Origin: a virus
Length of the DNA stretch: 31,822 bases
Direction: 5' to 3' (one strand)
Virus record (IMG/VR): IMGVR_UViG_3300027746_000065
Span: 1-31,822 of that record
In this document: piece by piece, positions 13,272-21,356 of the stretch
How the letters are laid out: every line of letters begins with the position of its first letter
Numbering within the stretch: the first letter of the stretch is position 1
Notes under the pieces: model-generated
Databases searched by the model: none
What the model was told of the DNA's origin: nothing
The model's input: the letters and a program-made list of their open reading frames with translations, nothing else
Position numbers and translations under genes: made by a program

Positions 13272-14002
13272 GCTGCAATCACAATAATGGAACGGTTGCC
13301 AAATGTGCCTGTGCCGGATGATGTTTTATATTTTGCGGTAAACGTGTTTGACCCTGCGGTCAATGTGACTGGATAAACCGCGCTGTTTGACCACTCTTGT
13401 CCGCCTGTTTTCATGCCTAGCAAACTAACTGCTGTTGCATCACCTGCTGCAATAGTCGTTGCACCAGATACCGCAAAACTCATATAGGTTGCTGTGCCTG
13501 ATGTTGCGTTGTAACTGTAAGTAGTGACAATCACATACGCTGTTGTCCCTGTTGTAAGAGTTACTGCTGGGCCGGATGTAGCCAAATCTGTATAACTTGT
13601 ACTAGTAGTCGTTTGGGTTGTTGCTACTGTTGCACCGCTTGATGTCAGACCAACTCCGCCAGAAATAAAGATTGCTGCTGATGCACTAATGAAGACCAAC
13701 TTGCCTGATGCGTTTTGTGCCAGTGCCAAGGTACCGGTTGTTCCAACCGTGCATGTTCCAGCCGTTACTGTGCAAACGCCTGCACCAATGTTGGCAATCT
13801 CCACGACATCCGAAGCACCAAAGATTGAGGTATTGACGGTGATGGTGGTTGCCGATGCCGAGTTCATCACGATTCGATAACCAACGTCAGCAACTGTCAA
13901 GACATAACTGGCCGTCTTGGTTGACACAGGCAAAGTTGTGATTGCGTTGAGCTGCGATGCCAGGAGGGTATTGCCTGAACCGAATGGGAATGGTGTTGCC
14001 AT
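13268..14002 (-). CDS. Tail fibre / receptor-binding-like structural protein
   Basis: ATG at 14002 follows AGGAGCATT, a good ribosome binding site, so the 69-base longer frame is rejected. The 244-aa product begins MATPFPFGSGNTLLASQLNAI, the N-terminal style of phage tail fibre or appendage proteins, and is then Ser/Thr/Ala/Gly-rich beta sequence. The last 110 residues (around YVIVTTYSYNATSG and MSFAVSG) look like a beta-sandwich binding domain. It is likely a virion surface protein for host contact. The gene is AT-richer than its upstream neighbours (25 G+C in 60 bases at 13321-13380), which suggests exchange of a host-range module. Confidence 0.65.
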   Translation of the reverse strand: MATPFPFGSGNTLLASQLNAITTLPVSTKTASYVLTVADVGYRIVMNSASATTITVNTSIFGASDVVEIANIGAGVCTVTAGTCTVGTTGTLALAQNASGKLVFISASAAIFISGGVGLTSSGATVATTQTTTSTSYTDLATSGPAVTLTTGTTAYVIVTTYSYNATSGTATYMSFAVSGATTIAAGDATAVSLLGMKTGGQEWSNSAVYPVTLTAGSNTFTAKYKTSSGTGTFGNRSIIVIAA

Positions 14003-14009
14003 AATGCTC

Positions 14010-15260
14010 CTATTGTAGTGCGAAGTCGGTGTCGTCGAGGGCTGAGGTGTCCAGGATGAATGGTAGTACAAGTTGGACTTGACCCATTCCGATGGTGACG
14101 CGATGTGTTGATGGGTTGACTGTGTGCCGTATGGATTCGACCACTACGTTCTGTGTCACCGTTGCCGGTGTACCAGTAGAGAATGTCTTAGTCACTGACA
14201 GGATGTCACCAATCTCTAGCCCTGCCATCTGTGCTTGTTGTGCGGTAGTCAACGCATTCAACAACACATCCATCTCCGAGAACCTGACCACAGGGTCTTG
14301 GAACCGTGACAACAACGATGCAGCCAACGCTGACCCAGCAGCATCAGTGGCCAACGGAACCCCAGTCAACGACAACGCTTTGATCCCATACTCAGCCTGA
14401 CTAGCTGTACCAGACGCAATGCTTGAAGCCGTACCACCATCAATCTGCACAGCCACACGATTCAACACCGTCTCAGCCCCATACACATTCGCCAAAGACT
14501 GAATCGGAATCGCAGCCGTACCACCAAACGAAGCCACAGCCGTACCAAACGACACCGCAATCCGCTTATCAAACGACACCATCCCAGAACGATCCACAAA
14601 CAAACGCCCACCCTCAGCCGTCGCCACATCCTGCAACGCCTGCAACACATTCGTGGCATCCTCATACGCAACCGTTCCACATGTCGCAACCCCAGTCTCA
14701 ATGTTTCGCAACGCAGTGGAGAACGCCACCTCTGGTCGATCCAAGATTGCTGACACACGCGCAGATGTGAGTTGTGATGAAGGGTTGAATGCGGTCAGCA
14801 CGGTTTGACCGAGTTGGCCGAGCGCGTCGGTGGCAACGATTGTTGCTGTTGACAGGTTGGGTTCGGCATAATCAATGTTCAAGTCGTACACGAAGCCTGT
14901 GAACATTGCTGTGGTTCCGGCTGTACCGCCGTACACCTGGAACTTGCGTCGTGGTGCGATACCAACAGTGCCACCTGAATACCATTCTGATGCTGTGTTC
15001 AGTGGATCAAAGTATCGTGCAGCTGCACGGTCATCGGCTTGGATTGTGCAAGATGATGATGGGAACGAATCAAGTTGGGTGGCACGACCACGATTGATAT
15101 TGATGTTTGTTACATACTCGGTGATGTCCACAAACTCTGTTGAACCATCCAACACATCCGTGCTGTCAAGTTTGCTGGAATCCAATGTGAACGCATCAGC
15201 CAAGAAACCGACATCCAACAAGACCTTGTATGTTGAACCCCACTTCGCAGCCTTAGCCAT
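14010..15260 (-). CDS. Minor tail protein
   Basis: This 416-aa protein follows the tape measure gene (TAATG overlap at 15260) and precedes the tail fibre gene, the position of the baseplate hub or distal tail protein. It has a 'VTNININRGRATQLDSFPSSSCTIQADD' type sequence common in actinophage minor tail proteins, then a beta-rich middle, then an ending in RVTIGMGQVQLVLPF. Both termini carry the LD-rich motif: FTLDSSKLDSTDVLDG (24-39) and FILDTSALDD near the C terminus. The same motif is in the repeat protein at 26732-27418. Exact subunit role is inferred from position. Confidence 0.8.
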   Translation of the reverse strand: MAKAAKWGSTYKVLLDVGFLADAFTLDSSKLDSTDVLDGSTEFVDITEYVTNININRGRATQLDSFPSSSCTIQADDRAAARYFDPLNTASEWYSGGTVGIAPRRKFQVYGGTAGTTAMFTGFVYDLNIDYAEPNLSTATIVATDALGQLGQTVLTAFNPSSQLTSARVSAILDRPEVAFSTALRNIETGVATCGTVAYEDATNVLQALQDVATAEGGRLFVDRSGMVSFDKRIAVSFGTAVASFGGTAAIPIQSLANVYGAETVLNRVAVQIDGGTASSIASGTASQAEYGIKALSLTGVPLATDAAGSALAASLLSRFQDPVVRFSEMDVLLNALTTAQQAQMAGLEIGDILSVTKTFSTGTPATVTQNVVVESIRHTVNPSTHRVTIGMGQVQLVLPFILDTSALDDTDFALQ

Positions 15261-17284
15261 TAGTTACCTGCAAAGAACGCATTGCCGCCGTTCACTCTCC
15301 CACGTCGAGTCAACAGATCAGCGATCTGATCAGCAACATCTGAAGGCGTAGCCACCAACCCAGCATTCACATTCACCACCATCCCACCCCCAGCAGGATT
15401 CGCCATGAACCCAGTCGAGTTACCAGTCACCGTTGCCGGAATAGATGCAGCCACACCAGCCATCGGGTTCGCAGCAACAACCTTTGGATACAACAGTTGA
15501 GTCTCCCCAACCTTCTTGATCGCCTCACGATAGTTGTCCAACGCTTCAGTCTCACGTTCAATCGCCTCAGCCACAGCATCAGTCGCATCAGCCTGCTTCT
15601 GCTTCGCATCAGTCAACGCATCCGACAAAGTTTTCAATATCTCCGAACCAGCCGACGCACCAAAGACTGCCTCATTCAACAAACCAGTCGCAGTCGTCAA
15701 ACTCTTAGTCGCCTCAGTCTGCTGATCAATCGCATCAGCACTCGACAACTTCGCCTCAGCCAACGCAATCTCAGCCTCACGAATCATCTGAGGTGTTGAC
15801 TCAGGATCAGCACGAACCTTCTTCAACGCCTCCTCAGCATCTTTGATCGCAAACAACGAACCCTCCACGTTGTACCCAGCACGTTCCAACCCACGCTGAG
15901 CCTGTGTCAACTCGAACGCAGCCTTCCTAGCCTGCGGCGAATCAGCACCATACCCAGCCACAGCCTGATCCAACGCAGCCTGCGCATCAGCCACACCTTG
16001 GTTCGCAGCCGTCAACGACTTACCAGCCTGCACCGAAGCCTTCTGCGCCTGAGTGAAGGACTTCTGTGCAGAATTGCTTGACTTCAACGCATCGGTATAA
16101 ACCTTCAACTTCTCCGTCGCGGTCTTCACAGCCTTGGCCACACCGCCCCCACCCCCAGCCCCATCACCGAGCGTGTCCGCTGTGATCTTGCCAGTCTTAT
16201 TGAAGAACCGTTCAGCAGCATCAGCAGACATCAACTCAGTTTTGAAACGGTTGACAGGAATAGCAATGTTGTCAAATGATGCCTTCAAATTGTCAATATT
16301 GATTGCTGTACCAGTCAACGCTTTGTATGCATCCTTGGCTGCTTGACCTGCTGCGAATGGTGCCTCTGCGGTAGCTTTCGCAAAGTAATAAGCCTTGTAC
16401 AGAACATTGACTAATTCGGCACCTGCAACAGCCATAGTTTTGAAGGCTGCGACAACCGATGTTCCGGCACCTCCAGATTCAAATATCAGTTGCTGGAACC
16501 CTGCAATCAAACCATCTTTTCCAATAACAGTTGTGATTCGAGATACGGCAGGAGCAACCTTCTCTGTTAGAAACTTGGCAAACTGATCCAAGTATGGGAG
16601 CAACGCTGCACCAATCGTTTCAACAATCTCACCGAACTGACCTTTGATGATTTTGAGTCTGCCACTGAATGTGTCAGCAGCAGTTGCAGATGCACCACCA
16701 AAGGTCGCAGTCAACGACTCCAACACCTTCTGGAAGTCTTTGGACTTGAGAACATTCTCATCGATTGGCACACCCAACTTCTTCAATGCTGTGAAGTTGC
16801 CCAAACTGGCCTTGCCCAAACTGAGGCTCACAGCCGTCAAGTCATTACCAGTAGCACTGGCAATATCTTGCGCCAAACTCAACAGACCAGTCGCTTTGCT
16901 GTAGTCACCAGTGGCGCGAGTCAACCCACCCAACGCTGCTCGAAGATTCGTATCAGACTCACCTGTCAAAAGTTGTTGAGTTGCAATCAATCGTTCTGTA
17001 GATGCGATCAACTGATCACTAGCACCGAAGGTTGTTTGCAACTGTTTCGCTAACAACGCTTGAGACTTCTCATCTTCAGCAGCAGCCTGCACAGCCTTGA
17101 ATGCAAACGCACTCACAGCACCGAACGCAGCTGCACCAGCAATCGCCATTGTCTTGAATGACGGCAACAGACTTGACACCTGGGTCTTCAACCCACCCAT
17201 GCCATCGTTGACTTGCTTGATCCCCTTCTTGTATTGCTCAGCGTCAGCAAGGAATCGAACTACGAAGGTACGTGCGCCAGCCAT
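15260..17284 (-). CDS. Tape measure protein
   Basis: This 674-aa protein is the longest gene of the window. It starts MAGARTFVVRFLADAEQYKKGI, as siphovirus tape measures do, has a hydrophobic stretch (about 44-69, around AIAGAAAFGAVSAFAF), and long Ala/Gln/Lys-rich helical segments (about 390-600) expected of a protein stretched inside the tail. A Gly-rich hinge (DGAGGGGGVAKAV) lies near 376-388. It sets tail length and is ejected with DNA. At about 1.5 angstrom per residue, 674 residues imply a tail of roughly 100 nm; that is a rule-of-thumb estimate. It comes after the gp10-like and PrimPol genes rather than directly after the tail chaperones. Confidence 0.9.
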   Translation of the reverse strand: MAGARTFVVRFLADAEQYKKGIKQVNDGMGGLKTQVSSLLPSFKTMAIAGAAAFGAVSAFAFKAVQAAAEDEKSQALLAKQLQTTFGASDQLIASTERLIATQQLLTGESDTNLRAALGGLTRATGDYSKATGLLSLAQDIASATGNDLTAVSLSLGKASLGNFTALKKLGVPIDENVLKSKDFQKVLESLTATFGGASATAADTFSGRLKIIKGQFGEIVETIGAALLPYLDQFAKFLTEKVAPAVSRITTVIGKDGLIAGFQQLIFESGGAGTSVVAAFKTMAVAGAELVNVLYKAYYFAKATAEAPFAAGQAAKDAYKALTGTAINIDNLKASFDNIAIPVNRFKTELMSADAAERFFNKTGKITADTLGDGAGGGGGVAKAVKTATEKLKVYTDALKSSNSAQKSFTQAQKASVQAGKSLTAANQGVADAQAALDQAVAGYGADSPQARKAAFELTQAQRGLERAGYNVEGSLFAIKDAEEALKKVRADPESTPQMIREAEIALAEAKLSSADAIDQQTEATKSLTTATGLLNEAVFGASAGSEILKTLSDALTDAKQKQADATDAVAEAIERETEALDNYREAIKKVGETQLLYPKVVAANPMAGVAASIPATVTGNSTGFMANPAGGGMVVNVNAGLVATPSDVADQIADLLTRRGRVNGGNAFFAGN

Positions 17285-17293
17285 GCGCCAATT

Positions 17294-17998
17294 CTAGATG
17301 ACATCCTCACAAGCCGAGCGCAAGGCACGGAAGTCAGCCAACACAGCAGACCACAATGCTTTACCTTCAAGACCGTCGTACTTCGTTATCACCTTGCCTG
17401 CATCCCACCACGCATCATTCATCTCAACACCGATAGTGCGCTTGCGTCGAGGTTGCGCAGACTGACGTGGTGACGCAGGTGTTGGGTTCCGTGCAGGTTC
17501 GTATTGGAAGTCTGTGTCAATGAATGCACCTGATTGTTCGTGGAACTCAAACGGTTGATCTGGTGCATGTTGCGGAAGATAGAAGATACGCGCAGCATCT
17601 TTCGTTGCAGGGTCACCTTGCAAGTTGATTCGTTCATGCAACTCAGCCCACACAGCTCGCCACAGTCCTGCCGGTACACGCTCAGCCAACGGAAGAACCA
17701 AGTGGTAGTGAGGATCATCTAGTCGATGTGAGTATGTGGAATAGGCAAGATACTCAAACCCGTCAAGGTTGGCATTCGCAAACGACTCACCGTCCATGTC
17801 AACAACCAACGCTTCAATGAACCGAACCGCAGTATTACCGCGAGTCCTACCTGGGTAATACTCAACAGGTGACCACAACGCACCATCAGACTTGTGCGCA
17901 TTCTCCTCATGGTGCATCAAGCGTTCCTTGAGGTCAACCCAATTTGATGCGAACGGCTTCGGCTGAACAGACTTGACCGAATCAAAATAGACAACCAT
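17294..17998 (-). CDS. Stand-alone PrimPol-like replication protein inside the tail operon
   Basis: This 234-aa protein has the AEP primase motifs: VVDMDG (D67/D69), YSTYSH (86-91) with HYHLVLPL (97-104), and KDAARIFYLP (133-142). These match small phage and plasmid PrimPol/RepB-type primases. The C-terminal 70 residues are basic and Pro-rich, then helical (WWDAGKVITKYDG, LWSAVLADFRALRSACEDV). The start at 17998 has an excellent ribosome binding site (GGGAGGCGTTC). It lies between a gp10-like tail completion gene and the tape measure, where structural genes are expected, and is expressed in the same direction. A late or alternative priming role, or a moron inserted in the tail operon, are possibilities. 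It is distinct from the primase-helicase at 244-2229. Confidence 0.8.
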   Translation of the reverse strand: MVVYFDSVKSVQPKPFASNWVDLKERLMHHEENAHKSDGALWSPVEYYPGRTRGNTAVRFIEALVVDMDGESFANANLDGFEYLAYSTYSHRLDDPHYHLVLPLAERVPAGLWRAVWAELHERINLQGDPATKDAARIFYLPQHAPDQPFEFHEQSGAFIDTDFQYEPARNPTPASPRQSAQPRRKRTIGVEMNDAWWDAGKVITKYDGLEGKALWSAVLADFRALRSACEDVI

Positions 17999-18040
17999 GA
18001 ACGCCTCCCTATCTACAGGGTAGCGAAACCACAGCCAAAG

Positions 18041-18691
18041 TCAAGACTTATCTTCAAGCCCTTTGAGAACCTCATCAATCGCATCCAAATACACCCTGGC
18101 AATGTTGTCCTTGTTCTTGCGCACAGCAGGCCAGAAGAAGTATCCCTTCTGTCCACGATGCGGAAGGAACTGGGTAGTCCGACCCCCACCCTTACGCAAG
18201 CCATCTGAAGCAACTCGGTTGCCCTGTGAATCAACTCTTGTTGCCCGTGATCTAGCCCCAGCCGAAGTCCTATTCGATGAACCATATTTACCACCACCGA
18301 ACTCGGCACCAAAGAACACATCACCTCTGGTCACCTTGCGCTTTACCCTGCGTCGTGTCTTGATGCTGTAAGAAGACGAGAACTTCCGTGACTTTGATTG
18401 GAACGCAGAGTTCTCCTGCAACTTGATGATCGGGATTCGGTCGCGTTGCGCTCGCATACCCTTCATCACTTCCATTGCTTGCCGATTGCGTTCCACAGAT
18501 GCAGCTTCAAACTTCGCTGCAACAACTAGAAGTTCAGCAACCCGTTCACCAGCCTTGCGAGCTTCTTTGTTGAAGTCAGGATATGTCTTGGCAAGATCAC
18601 GAAGGAAGTTGTCAATCCCCTTGATCATCACAGGGTCTTTGGATAAATCCTCCGAACCTGTGAACGTGCCACCTCGACTAAGACCTGCCAT
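18041..18691 (-). CDS. HK97 gp10-like tail/head-tail completion protein
   Basis: This 216-aa basic protein has, near its end, FGAEFGGGKYGSS, then FLPHRGQKGYFFWPAVR, then a helix ending EVLKGLEDKS. The 'EFGGGKY....FLPHRG..GYFFWP' pattern is typical of gp10-like proteins of actinophages, which act at the head-tail joint or tail terminus. It follows the frameshifted tail chaperone by 9 bases. Usual gene order puts gp10-like proteins before the tail tube, so the location after the chaperones is unusual. Confidence 0.75.
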   Translation of the reverse strand: MAGLSRGGTFTGSEDLSKDPVMIKGIDNFLRDLAKTYPDFNKEARKAGERVAELLVVAAKFEAASVERNRQAMEVMKGMRAQRDRIPIIKLQENSAFQSKSRKFSSSYSIKTRRRVKRKVTRGDVFFGAEFGGGKYGSSNRTSAGARSRATRVDSQGNRVASDGLRKGGGRTTQFLPHRGQKGYFFWPAVRKNKDNIARVYLDAIDEVLKGLEDKS

Positions 18692-18700
18692 GATCCGATA

Positions 18701-19110
18701 CTACTTGCCTAGATGAATGGCTCTCCATCGAAGGTACGCCAACATTGTAAACAGCATTCGTGGTTCTTCTGCCAGCAGTGAACTCGGCGATATTCCAGTC
18801 TCGCAAGCGAGATAGGAAATTACCCAGTGTGCTGACTTGTCTCCAAAGGGACGATCACTGCGTCTGCGCTATCTCCCACTTCGAGTGCTTCAATCTCCTC
18901 GCACCATGATTCAAAGTCCAACCCAGTTTTCTTCAACCGTTTCTCTGCATGCCATCCAAGGTATGCAAGATCGGTCAAGGTGAGTTCGTCTTCAAACTTG
19001 GCGACACTGCGATTGTATTTATTCTCAAACGCAATGAAGTCAGGGAACGCAGCAATGATTGTGCGTTGCTTGCCATCTAATGCACTAGTCAAACTGAGTG
19101 CGATCTTCAT
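18701..19110 (-). CDS. Tail assembly chaperone, -1 frameshift product
   Basis: A -1 shift at the slippery heptamer CCCTTTG (minus strand, plus coordinates 18844-18850) fuses the 96-aa chaperone frame to an open -1 frame ending with TAG at 18701-18703. The predicted product is 136 aa. Its new part reads HWVISYLACETGISPSSL, then LLAEEPRMLFTMLAYLRW, the form expected for the second (gpGT-type) chaperone. In-frame codons at the site are GTC CCT TTG, so P- and A-site tRNAs can re-pair on CCC and TTT. The stop lies 9 bases before the next gene, which explains the 128-base gap otherwise left. The same mechanism is known for lambda gpG/gpGT and many siphoviruses. Confidence 0.85.
18820..19110 (-). 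CDS. Tail assembly chaperone, unshifted form
   Basis: This 96-aa product is the zero-frame version, ending in TAA at 18820-18822. It has a helical core around FPDFIAFENKYNRSV and DLAYLGWHAEKRLKKTG, as in gpG-type chaperones that bind the tape measure. GGAGGTAAAG gives a strong ribosome binding site before ATG at 19110. It lies after the tail tube gene, the standard location. Confidence 0.85.
   Translation of the reverse strand: MKIALSLTSALDGKQRTIIAAFPDFIAFENKYNRSVAKFEDELTLTDLAYLGWHAEKRLKKTGLDFESWCEEIEALEVGDSADAVIVPLETSQHTG
18844..18850 (-). other. Programmed -1 frameshift site CCCTTTG
   Basis: On the minus strand this is CCCTTTG in the zero-frame phase X XXY YYZ, within codons GTC CCT TTG. 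A 12-base palindrome (18800-18811, CTCGC/GCGAG around two bases) lies 32 bases downstream on the mRNA, beyond the usual distance for a stimulator. See the frameshift product entry. Confidence 0.8.
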
Positions 19111-19113
19111 TCT

Positions 19114-19129
19114 TTACCTCCGCAGGTAA
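19114..19129 (-). promoter_or_regulatory. Hairpin over the tail-chaperone ribosome binding site
   Basis: On the mRNA, TTACC (19129-19125) can pair with GGTAA (19118-19114) around a TGCGGA loop. The Shine-Dalgarno GGAGG sits in loop and stem, so folding would reduce chaperone translation. The stem is only 5 bp and may be weak. Confidence 0.3.
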
Positions 19130-19147
19130 GGGTTGGAATTATTGAAA

Positions 19148-19570
19148 TCAGCCGTTGGTGCCAGTCTTGGTGATTGCACCAGAGATTGGATACGTGATTG
19201 AGACGGTGGCTAGGTCGCCTATGGCACCATTTACGGGTGTCCAGCTTGTAGGCAGAACGGAAAACGCATACTGAGGCGACGTAGAGCTAGCAGCAGCAGT
19301 GCCGTTTGGCTTCACTGTCATCGGTACAGCAGTACCAGCAGTGAACGCATCCCAGAACAACTTCTCAATCGTTGGGTAATCCTGTTGCAACTCAAGCGTG
19401 ATCGAGTTATCAATCATCCCCTGGATGCGCGTCATGGCTGAAGACCCCATCGCCGAAGTCACAACTTCAGCAGCTGTCGTCGACAGAGTGATACTTGTGA
19501 CGTATGAACTGATGTCGGTTGCAGCAGTACCGAAGGTGACTGCCACGTTTGTGAGAACTTGCTTTGCCAT
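19148..19570 (-). CDS. Major tail tube protein
   Basis: This 140-aa protein starts MAKQVLTNVAVTFG and reads DISSYVTSITLSTTAAEV, then ITLELQQDYPTIEKLFWDAF, then VPMTVKPNG and ends with an Ala/Thr-rich beta strand. This matches the small major tail proteins of actinophages that stack as hexameric rings in the tail tube. It follows tail-completion genes and precedes the chaperones. The ribosome binding site AGGAG lies in one copy of a 12-base direct repeat. Confidence 0.8.
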   Translation of the reverse strand: MAKQVLTNVAVTFGTAATDISSYVTSITLSTTAAEVVTSAMGSSAMTRIQGMIDNSITLELQQDYPTIEKLFWDAFTAGTAVPMTVKPNGTAAASSTSPQYAFSVLPTSWTPVNGAIGDLATVSITYPISGAITKTGTNG

Positions 19571-19613
19571 GATGTCTGCTCCTGCCTATCGGCGTTTGAG
19601 TTGATGTCTGCTC
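19570..19613. repeat. 12-base direct repeat before the tail tube gene
   Basis: TGATGTCTGCTC occurs at 19570-19581 and again at 19602-19613, exactly 32 bases apart (about three helical turns). One copy covers the ribosome binding region and start codon of the tail tube gene. It could be a protein-binding site or the trace of a duplication. The surrounding 95-base gap (19571-19665) also holds a CGGC/GCCG hairpin and only weak promoter-like boxes. Confidence 0.5.
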
Positions 19614-19665
19614 GGCAGAGCCGATGCGATAACACTACACGCCACAACGCACACTCGGCAAGGGG

Positions 19666-20079
19666 TCAGGCGTACACCGTGACAACGAAGTCAATCGCCA
19701 GATACGTTGCGTCATTCGCTTCAAGGGTAGAGATGTTGTTTGCTGACTCGACAATCAAGTCCTGCACAACCCCACCCAAAGTCCGATCCGATTCGATCGC
19801 TTGACGAATCGAAGTAGCACCCTTGTATGACAGATACCCATCCAACAAAGTTTGCGCAGTACGCTCAGCCGAACGACCAACCACAACACTGATCGTGAAC
19901 TTGTGGGTAATCAAACCCCCACCCATAGCCCCGTTGTACTGAATTGAATCCAGCAACGGCCAAGCGAACGGGGTGTTCACATTGTCAGGCTGATAGGCGT
20001 AAGCGCGAAGACCTGACACGGTTGCCAGGTTCGCAGCCAAACCAGTTTTGATCTGGGAGACGGTAGTGGTTGAACTCAT
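19666..20079 (-). CDS. Tail terminator / neck completion protein
   Basis: This 137-aa protein (MSSTTTVSQIKTGLAANLAT...) has an N-terminal helix, a YAYQPDNVNTPFAWPLLDSIQY strand pair and a helix-strand end (LGGVVQDLIVE, then YLAIDFVVTVYA). The layout is that of tail terminator (gpU-like) or minor head-tail proteins. It overlaps the connector gene by ATGA and is followed by the tail tube gene, which fits. The exact subunit is inferred from order. Confidence 0.65.
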   Translation of the reverse strand: MSSTTTVSQIKTGLAANLATVSGLRAYAYQPDNVNTPFAWPLLDSIQYNGAMGGGLITHKFTISVVVGRSAERTAQTLLDGYLSYKGATSIRQAIESDRTLGGVVQDLIVESANNISTLEANDATYLAIDFVVTVYA

Positions 20080-20696
20080 GCGAATAGACGCATGCGTCGG
20101 TACGGCTCGACGAGCTGTGCCACGTCAGGGTCAAGCGCACGGGTTACTCTCATAACAAAATCACCGAATCCGGCAACACCCAACGGCGAATCGTAACGCT
20201 TGAAAAGTCTTGATGCCTGGATGATTGTTGCCTGAGTAATCGTTTCAGGTACAGCAGGCCAACCAAAGGTTGCTGTCACCTTCACCAACGCTTGAGAACC
20301 ATAGTTGGCATTCACAGTTGGGAACAGGTAATCACCAACAGCACGAATCTTGTCGTAAGCCCAAGTGATGCCATCAAGATCACCGTTCAACGGTTCCAAC
20401 TGCCAATCGGTTGGAGTCCAAGTTGTATCAAAAACACCATCAGCATTCGTTGAAGTTTGCAAAGTGAGTGCAGTTCCAGAGATGTCATCTATTGAACAGA
20501 AGAACGAATCCTCTGCTTGGAACACGCGAGAAGTTGCGGAGCCAGTTACCCAAAACTTGCGATTACAAAAACCATCAATAAGGCGTGAAGCAGCTCCTGC
20601 ACAGTTGTCAATCAGTGTGTCATCAATAGTGTCGGCGGTGCCGATGCGTAACGCTGCTTTGATCTGTGCTGTGGTTGCATACGCATTGGTTGCCAT
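20076..20696 (-). CDS. Head-tail connector protein (gp6-like)
   Basis: This 206-aa protein starts MATNAYATTAQIKAALRIG, then has IDNCAGAASRLIDGFCNRKFW and later ITQATIIQASRLFKRYDSP, then DPDVAQLVEPYRRM. These are typical helices of HK97 gp6-type connector proteins that ring the portal. In order it follows the glycosyltransferase genes instead of directly following the capsid gene, as is common in HK97-like phages. Confidence 0.8.
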   Translation of the reverse strand: MATNAYATTAQIKAALRIGTADTIDDTLIDNCAGAASRLIDGFCNRKFWVTGSATSRVFQAEDSFFCSIDDISGTALTLQTSTNADGVFDTTWTPTDWQLEPLNGDLDGITWAYDKIRAVGDYLFPTVNANYGSQALVKVTATFGWPAVPETITQATIIQASRLFKRYDSPLGVAGFGDFVMRVTRALDPDVAQLVEPYRRMRLFA

Positions 20697-20708
20697 AGTG
20701 TTCCAATC

Positions 20709-21356
20709 CTAGTTTATGGACGCGGCTCCACGATACTGCGTACCTTCCAAACTGTAGTTGATAAACGGATTCAACGAATAGACCTGACATCCGTACATCT
20801 CAAACAAGCGTTGCTTCATGTCTCGAAGGTGCAACTCATACAACTCCCAAGGATGCTCACCCTGCACATAACCATCCACCCGTTCAGCACCACCCAAAGT
20901 TCCACAATCAGCACCGACCAACACAATGAACTTCGCACCCAGATACGCAGCCAAGTGCATCGCACCATGAATCCCAGATGAGCCGATCACCAGAGAGTTG
21001 TCGAGCGTAGGCCAGTCCTTGCCGGACGGATTGAACGAAGTGCCAGGACGACCAGTGGTCGTTGGGAACGTGACAACCTTGGACACCTCCACCAAGAACT
21101 CTGCATCCGTGCCATGCTCGCGATGAGGCGTGAACACAGCGATTGATTCGTCACGCCTCGCTTCCAATACAGCGTCAGCGTGATAGTGGCTGAACACGTA
21201 ATACCTGCGCAGACCGAACACTGACCCAGCGAAGTTTGTTGCCACACAAATCTTGTCATCAAAGAAACTCGGTGCCAGATAGTTCAATGTCGCACCAGAC
21301 CCGAACACATAGATCGTCTCAAACTCATGCCTATTGCGGTAGTCGATCAATCCCAT
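20709..21356 (-). CDS. Rossmann-fold MptE-like/DUF115-type protein
   Basis: ATG at 21356 overlaps the previous stop and follows GGGAGTTCGG, so this start is preferred over 21386; the product has 215 aa. It contains TIYVFGSGATLNYLAP, a Rossmann-like nucleotide-binding turn, then FSHYHADAV and LVIGSSGIHGAMHLAAYLG, then FIVLVGADCGTLGG. This is the MptE-like/DUF115 pattern, found in sugar or sialic-acid related transfer loci and in some phages. It follows two glycosyltransferases, so a role in making or transferring a sugar is plausible. No direct evidence for substrate. Confidence 0.6.
   Translation of the reverse strand: MGLIDYRNRHEFETIYVFGSGATLNYLAPSFFDDKICVATNFAGSVFGLRRYYVFSHYHADAVLEARRDESIAVFTPHREHGTDAEFLVEVSKVVTFPTTTGRPGTSFNPSGKDWPTLDNSLVIGSSGIHGAMHLAAYLGAKFIVLVGADCGTLGGAERVDGYVQGEHPWELYELHLRDMKQRLFEMYGCQVYSLNPFINYSLEGTQYRGAASIN

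Noticed and set aside
18800-18811. Palindrome as frameshift stimulator
   Set aside because: It lies 32 bases from the slippery site, beyond the usual 5-9 bases, so its role is doubtful; the heptamer alone may suffice.
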